Part shown: piece by piece, positions 60,029 through 64,000 of the stretch
Layout of the letters: each line of letters opens with the position of its first letter
Numbering within the stretch: position 1 is the first letter of the stretch
Assembly: GCF_019145235.1 (NCBI RefSeq)
Contig: NZ_JAHSTV010000006.1
Location: forward strand, 124,001-188,000
Direction: 5' to 3'
DNA length: 64,000 nucleotides
Origin: Pseudomonas farris
GTDB lineage: Bacteria > Pseudomonadota > Gammaproteobacteria > Pseudomonadales > Pseudomonadaceae
The notes under the pieces: model-generated
Told to the model about the DNA's origin: nothing
What the model saw: only the letters and a program-made list of their open reading frames with translations
The model's database searches: none
Translations under genes and position numbers: made by a program

Positions 60029-60541
60029 TTATTGGGCAGGGCTGGATGGGGAAACCACGACGGCGCTGCGCACGGCTCGCACGTCGAGGCTGATCTGGTA
60101 TTCGGTGTATTGGCGCGGCGGGACATTCATCACTGCGCGCCACAACGACTGATCCAGCTCGCGATACCCCACCAATACGCCGATATGGCGGGTGGCCGGG
60201 TCGAGGTCGCGCTGCAGGCTCAACTGCTGGCCGGGCTGGATCAGCACTTCGTCCTGATCGATCAGATCGGCGCCGAGCGTCGCCTGGGCCCGTTCGGCCA
60301 GTGCGAAATAATCGGAGCGGCCAAAGGTGGCGGCATTTTTCAGTTCGAAAATACGCACCCGGACCGGGGCTGGCTGGCCAGCGGCGCCGGGGTTGAGCCC
60401 GGCAATGGCGTGAAAGTGCAACTCGACGGCGGCCGTGTCGGCCTCGGCCTCAGCCTCTTCGGGCTGGGGTTTGGCCGCATCCTTGGCACATGCGGTCAGC
60501 AGAAGCGCGGTGACAACTGCGAGTAAAAACCTGGGAATCAT
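60029..60541 (-). CDS. tssJ: TssJ outer-membrane lipoprotein, H1-type
   Basis: The protein has 170 residues. The signal ends in ALLLTAC with lipidated Cys18. The body carries the TssJ pattern (PVRVRIFELKNAATFGRSDYFALAERA, LIQPGQQLSLQRDLDPATRHIGVLVGYREL). It anchors the second complex in the outer membrane. It follows fha by 61 bases. Confidence 0.93.
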   Translation of the reverse strand: MIPRFLLAVVTALLLTACAKDAAKPQPEEAEAEADTAAVELHFHAIAGLNPGAAGQPAPVRVRIFELKNAATFGRSDYFALAERAQATLGADLIDQDEVLIQPGQQLSLQRDLDPATRHIGVLVGYRELDQSLWRAVMNVPPRQYTEYQISLDVRAVRSAVVVSPSSPAQ

Positions 60542-60602
60542 CCTGCGTCCTCAATGACGTTTCAGCTATCCGTTGTTCCGTTCTTTGCTATGAAGGCGAC
60601 AC

Positions 60603-62009
60603 TCAGCCGCGGCGCTGCCTTGTACTGTGTTCTTCGTAGGCACGGCTGAATTCCCGACCGAACAGGTCCTGGAAATCCTCTTGGGCCTCGCGGGAAATAT
60701 TGCTGTAGAGCTCGGTGAACTGCTGCCAGTACTGGGCCTGTCGCGATCCACTGAAAATGCTCGACAGGCCGCCGGGCTTGCCCATGCGCTCTTCCAGTTG
60801 CGCCGGCTCGAAGCGCGCCAGCAGGTGCTTGATCGCAGCTTCCACGCCAGCCATCACCGCCAATTGGTGGGCACGCAAGTCATCGAAGCTGTCGCGCACA
60901 GCCAGGTCCGGCGCCATGAATGCCTGATTGCTGTGGCGCAACAGCAACAGCAATGCTTCATCGACGTTGGGAGCGAATTTCAGCGGGTTGTTTTCCACCG
61001 GTTGAATCATCGTCTGCTGAATGCGGAACTCGCCCTTGAGGCTGCTACGGGCGCGCAAGACATCGATCAGGCCTTCGACCATCAGCCGATAACTGCGGCC
61101 GATGCTTTCCATTTGCGCTTCGGCCTGGGCCTTGTCCAGGCGTACTTGATCCAGCCCGGCACCGCGCAGAAAGGCTTGCAACAGGTCGGGTTGAGAATTG
61201 TCGGCAGGGTTGACCGGATCGACCAGGCGTTCGACGACGGCCACGGACGGTTCGCGAAGGGGAGCCGGTTCGATCGGTACGTTGATGTGAGGTTCGGGTG
61301 GCGGCGCAACCTCTACAACCGGCAGCGGGGCAACAGCCACCGGCGCAGGCTTGTCGCTGAGCAGGTCCCAATCTTCCGGAATCAACGGGGCCGACGCCAG
61401 CGGTGCAGGCCCGGCCACGGGCGTTGGGTCGGGGATCGGAGTCGGCGGGCGGAAGTCGTGCTGCTCGGCCGGGACATGGTCAGGCTGGGTGGCTGGCGGG
61501 ACGCTGGTCGGTGTCAGAAAGTCGAACAGGTCCGGCATCGTGTCCATGGCCGATACGCCCTGAAAATGTGCAGGTGGTGTCACGGGCAACGACGTCGGCG
61601 TATTCACGACAGCGCCCTGACGCCCCATCAGGGCCTCAAAGCTGCTGGACGAATCAGCAAAAGGGTTGCCGTCGGTCACCGGCAGACTGAAATCAATACG
61701 CGCCTGGATTTCATAATCCCCGATGCGGATAACTTCGCCATCTTGCAACGGCTCGCTGTTGCCCTTGCGCAGACGAATACCGGCCTTGACCAACTCCACA
61801 CCGTTGGTGCTGTTATCGGTTAAATAATACCGGCCATCTTTATGTTGAATAACGCAATGTTTGCCGGAAACCAAGCGCTCAGGGTCGGGCAATACCCAGT
61901 CATTATCAGAGTTTCGACCTATCGCCATCACACCCTGATTCATGGATTTCTCAGGGCACTGGCCAGGGGTAATTTTGTGATAACTAGTAATAGTCAAACA
62001 CAGCGACAT
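60603..62009 (-). CDS. tagH: Fha/TagH scaffold protein, H1-type
   Basis: The protein has 468 residues from ATG 62009, which has AAGGAGG 4 bases upstream. Frames further up are in the intergenic region. The FHA domain (about 25-105) has GRNSDNDWVLPD, VSGKHCVIQ and DNSTNGV. A long Pro-rich linker (PPATQPDHVPAEQHDFRPPTPIPDPTP) and the C-terminal TagH domain (SIGRSYRLMVEGLIDVLRARSSLKGEFR) follow. Phosphorylated by PpkA, it switches on the system. AAGGA in the ribosome binding site is also an RsmA-type motif. Confidence 0.95.
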   Translation of the reverse strand: MSLCLTITSYHKITPGQCPEKSMNQGVMAIGRNSDNDWVLPDPERLVSGKHCVIQHKDGRYYLTDNSTNGVELVKAGIRLRKGNSEPLQDGEVIRIGDYEIQARIDFSLPVTDGNPFADSSSSFEALMGRQGAVVNTPTSLPVTPPAHFQGVSAMDTMPDLFDFLTPTSVPPATQPDHVPAEQHDFRPPTPIPDPTPVAGPAPLASAPLIPEDWDLLSDKPAPVAVAPLPVVEVAPPPEPHINVPIEPAPLREPSVAVVERLVDPVNPADNSQPDLLQAFLRGAGLDQVRLDKAQAEAQMESIGRSYRLMVEGLIDVLRARSSLKGEFRIQQTMIQPVENNPLKFAPNVDEALLLLLRHSNQAFMAPDLAVRDSFDDLRAHQLAVMAGVEAAIKHLLARFEPAQLEERMGKPGGLSSIFSGSRQAQYWQQFTELYSNISREAQEDFQDLFGREFSRAYEEHSTRQRRG

Positions 62010-62411
62010 CTTGCCTCCTTGCTGAACACTTTGCGCGCGGACGAATCGGGATTTACTCCCGCCAGACTCGGTCCGACTACCTTGCAAACAACCTCGAAAA
62101 CGGCTTTTTGCCAGCATGATTGCTAATATTAACCGGCTTGCGTGACAAAAAACCTGCATCAGTGCCTGCCTCGACCCATCGGTCGCGCGGGTTGTTAAGC
62201 ACCTCACATCTGTCACACAGGGGAAATAGCTTACCTTGACAAGCCATAAGTACTACACCAAAAATGCACAACTTCTTGAATATCAATGATGGCACTTTAA
62301 GATCATCGCGCATCCAAAGGGCCATTACACTCAAGGAAACACGTTAGTTCCACCTGGAACTAACGTGTGAACAGCCCGACTGTCAGTCGGGCGATAGGGA
62401 GATCAAATTCA
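62010..62411. other. Divergent promoter region of the H1-type cluster
   Basis: The region separates fha (minus) from tssA (plus). No gene was found. It is lower in GC than its surroundings and must contain both promoters, though no strong -35/-10 pair was identified by eye. The right end holds two perfect hairpins (62341-62366 and 62374-62392). Confidence 0.65.
62341..62392 (+). promoter_or_regulatory. Twin perfect hairpins in the tssA leader, with RsmA-like motifs
   Basis: ACGTTAGTTCCA (62341-62352) and TGGAACTAACGT (62355-62366) are 12-base arms with CC between. GCCCGACT-GTC-AGTCGGGC (62374-62392) is an 8-bp stem. ANGGA motifs flank them: AAGGA at 62333-62337 and AGGGA at 62396-62400, the latter serving as the tssA ribosome binding site. 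RsmA is known to repress H1-type T6SS genes after transcription, so this is a plausible binding leader. Confidence 0.5.
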
Positions 62412-63431
62412 GTGGAAGTGCCTTTGTTGCTCGCCGCCGTTTCTGCGACTTCGCCTTGTGGTGAAGATTTGGAATATGACGCGGATTTTTTGCGCCTGGA
62501 ACGCGACTCCCTGGGCCAGCCCGAGCGCAGCATGGGCGATTCGATATTGCCTGCCGCCCCCCCTGAATGGCGCAGCATCCAGCAGCAAAGTCTGGAGTTG
62601 TTGCAACGCAGCAAAGACCTGCGCATCACCCATTTCCTTTTACAAAGCTCCCTTGCCCTCGAAGGCGTCACCGGCCTTGCCCGCGTCCTGACGCTGATCA
62701 GCGAGTTGCTCAAGCAGTACTGGGCCGACCTGCATCCGCGCCTGGATGCCGAAGACAACAACGACCCCACTGTGCGCATCAATGCCCTCGCCGGCCTGAC
62801 GTCCGATGCAACCATTCGTCTGCTGCGCGAAAGCATCCTGGCCCGTTCGCGAACCTTTGGTGCTGTCAGCCTGCGCGCCGCCGCCAATGCCAGCGGCCTG
62901 CAAAGCTTCCCTGACGAAAACCTCGGCGCCGAGCAGCTCGCCGGGGCGTTCCTGGACAGCGATCCCGAACAGTTGGAAATCACCCGAGCAGCTTTGCACG
63001 AGGCCCGCAGCGTCGCCGAGGCCATCGAGCAACAGATCAGCGAACAAATCGGTTCCGCCCAGGGCGTTGACCTTGGCCCGTTGAAGCAACCGCTAAAAAT
63101 GGCCCTGCAGATTCTCGGCCAGTTCGCCCCGCAAAGCGGCGACAGCCCCCTGCCCGATGCCATCAGCGACGACAGTGCCGCGCCGGTTGAACACTCCACC
63201 GCGCCGAGCACACCGCGCAGCACTGGCGAAATCAACAACCGCGACGACGTGCTGCGCAGCCTGGACCGGATTCTTGCGTACTACACCCGTCATGAGCCCT
63301 CCAGCCCGCTGCCGGTGCTGTTGAACCGGGCGAAGAATCTGGTGCATGCCGACTTTGCGGCCATCGTGCGCAACCTGATTCCCGACGGCATGAGCCAATT
63401 TGAAAACCTGCGCGGACCAGACAGCGAATAA
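62412..63431 (+). CDS. tssA: TssA, H1-type
   Basis: The protein has 339 residues from GTG 62412, with GGGAG upstream. An in-frame GTG at 62367 is also open, but the hairpin at 62374-62392 would lie inside that coding sequence, and TssA proteins start close to LLAAVSATSPCGEDLEYDADFLRLE as here. The ImpA_N region (VPLLLAAVSATSPCGEDLEYD, then LLKQYWADLHPRLDAEDNNDPTVRINAL) and the C-terminal DVLRSLDRILAYYTRHEPSSPLPVLLNRAKNLV are hallmarks of the short TssA class. It is much shorter than TssA of the first cluster (518 residues). Confidence 0.92.
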   Translation: MEVPLLLAAVSATSPCGEDLEYDADFLRLERDSLGQPERSMGDSILPAAPPEWRSIQQQSLELLQRSKDLRITHFLLQSSLALEGVTGLARVLTLISELLKQYWADLHPRLDAEDNNDPTVRINALAGLTSDATIRLLRESILARSRTFGAVSLRAAANASGLQSFPDENLGAEQLAGAFLDSDPEQLEITRAALHEARSVAEAIEQQISEQIGSAQGVDLGPLKQPLKMALQILGQFAPQSGDSPLPDAISDDSAAPVEHSTAPSTPRSTGEINNRDDVLRSLDRILAYYTRHEPSSPLPVLLNRAKNLVHADFAAIVRNLIPDGMSQFENLRGPDSE

Positions 63432-63511
63432 AAGCGAACGGATCACGCAGTCACGTCACCGGTACCACCGATGACGCCAACACCGTCGCTTGAGCGACCA
63501 GGAGCAGCAAC

Positions 63512-64000
63512 GTGGCGAAGCAAAGTTCTCAGAAATTCATCGCGCGCAACCGTGCGCCTCGAGTGCAGATCGAGTACGACGTCGAGCTCTACGGCGCCGA
63601 GAAAAAGGTCCAGTTGCCCTTCGTCATGGGCGTCATGGCGGACCTCGCCGGCAAGCCCGCCGAGCCTCTGGCACCCGTGGCCGATCGCAAGTTCCTCGAG
63701 GTGGATGTCGACAACTTCGACTCGCGCCTCAAGGCCATGCAGCCACGCGTCGCGTTCCACGTGCCCAACGAGCTGACCGGCGAAGGCAACCTGAGCCTGG
63801 ACATCACCTTTGAAAGCATGGACGACTTCAGCCCGGCCGCAGTGGCGCGCAAGGTCGACTCGCTGAACAAGTTGCTCGAAGCGCGCACCCAACTGGCCAA
63901 CCTGCTGACCTACATGGACGGCAAGACCGGTGCCGAAGAAATCATCATGAAGGCCATCAAGGATCCGGCGCTGCTCCAGGCACTTGCCAGTGCGCCGAAG
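63512..64000 (+). CDS. tssB: TssB small sheath protein, H1-type (3' end outside window)
   Basis: The frame starts with GTG 63512, with AGGAG 7 bases upstream, and is still open at the end of the window, giving 163 residues. MAKQSSQKFIARNRAPRVQIEYDVELYGAEKKVQLPFVMGVMADLAG, then TFESMDDFSPAAVARKVDSLNKLLEARTQLANLLTYMDGK, match TssB/VipA. It is 80 bases after tssA and should be followed by tssC and hcp, as in H1 clusters. The sequence is clearly different from TssB of the first cluster, so the two sheaths belong to distinct systems. Confidence 0.95.
   Translation, partial: MAKQSSQKFIARNRAPRVQIEYDVELYGAEKKVQLPFVMGVMADLAGKPAEPLAPVADRKFLEVDVDNFDSRLKAMQPRVAFHVPNELTGEGNLSLDITFESMDDFSPAAVARKVDSLNKLLEARTQLANLLTYMDGKTGAEEIIMKAIKDPALLQALASAPK

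Noticed and set aside
62367-62411. Upstream GTG start for tssA at 62367
   Set aside because: It would place the second hairpin inside the coding sequence and add 15 residues that are unlike TssA N-termini. GTG 62412 has a suitable ribosome binding site.

Overview
The window is high-GC DNA that looks like a chromosome of the Pseudomonas fluorescens group. The oxyR-recG pair, the Pseudomonas-restricted DUF6124 and DUF2388 small proteins, REP-type hairpins (for example 253-342 and 6891-6925) and type VI secretion (T6SS) gene orders matching the P. aeruginosa H1 and H2 clusters all point there. Species assignment is inference.

Layout. (1) 1-7.7 kb: the 3' end of a tonB-like gene, oxyR-recG, a YbaK-HDOD fusion protein, a Fic toxin/antitoxin pair, a small SCP2-like protein, and a DUF6124 gene behind an unusual leader with two long competing RNA stems. 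(2) 7.7-13.2 kb, minus strand: a string of small exported proteins of unknown function downstream of a large T6SS effector with an M23-like and a GH19-like domain. (3) 13.2-37.3 kb, minus strand: a complete H2-type T6SS cluster, read from right to left as tssA-tssB-tssC-tssE-[PAAR-effector-immunity]-tssF-tssG-clpV-sfa-small lipoprotein-fha-tssJ-tssK-tssL-tssM-PP2C phosphatase-Ser/Thr kinase-vgrG and its effector. The PAAR module inside the structural operon contains a probable papain/NlpC-like cysteine hydrolase and a two-helix membrane protein, and I do not recognise this effector family. (4) 38.0-44.0 kb, plus strand: vgrG, DUF4123 adaptor, lipoprotein (candidate immunity) and class-3 lipase effector. 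A DUF2388 gene and a decayed vgrG fragment follow. (5) 44.8-64 kb: an H1-type T6SS cluster. On the minus strand it has fha-tssJ-tssK-tssL(OmpA)-tssM-tagF-pppA-ppkA-tagT-tagS-tagR-tagQ. Divergently on the plus strand it has tssA and the start of tssB, cut by the window end.

How the genes work together. TssJ-L-M form the membrane complex, TssA-E-F-G-K with VgrG the baseplate and its assembly, and TssB-TssC the contractile sheath recycled by ClpV. VgrG and PAAR form the tip that carries the effectors: muramidase/peptidase, cysteine hydrolase and lipase, which would attack envelope components of rivals. Exported, lipoprotein or membrane partners would protect the producer. Each apparatus has its own kinase/phosphatase/FHA post-translational switch. 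Only the second has the TagQRST signalling arm and TagF. The first has its own sigma-54 activator (Sfa). The tssA leader of the second has two perfect hairpins and RsmA-like GGA motifs. No hcp gene lies in the window, and no clpV for the second system is seen before the window ends.

No rRNA, tRNA, CRISPR array or intact transposable element was recognised. All calls were made by reading translations and sequence by eye. No database search was run.
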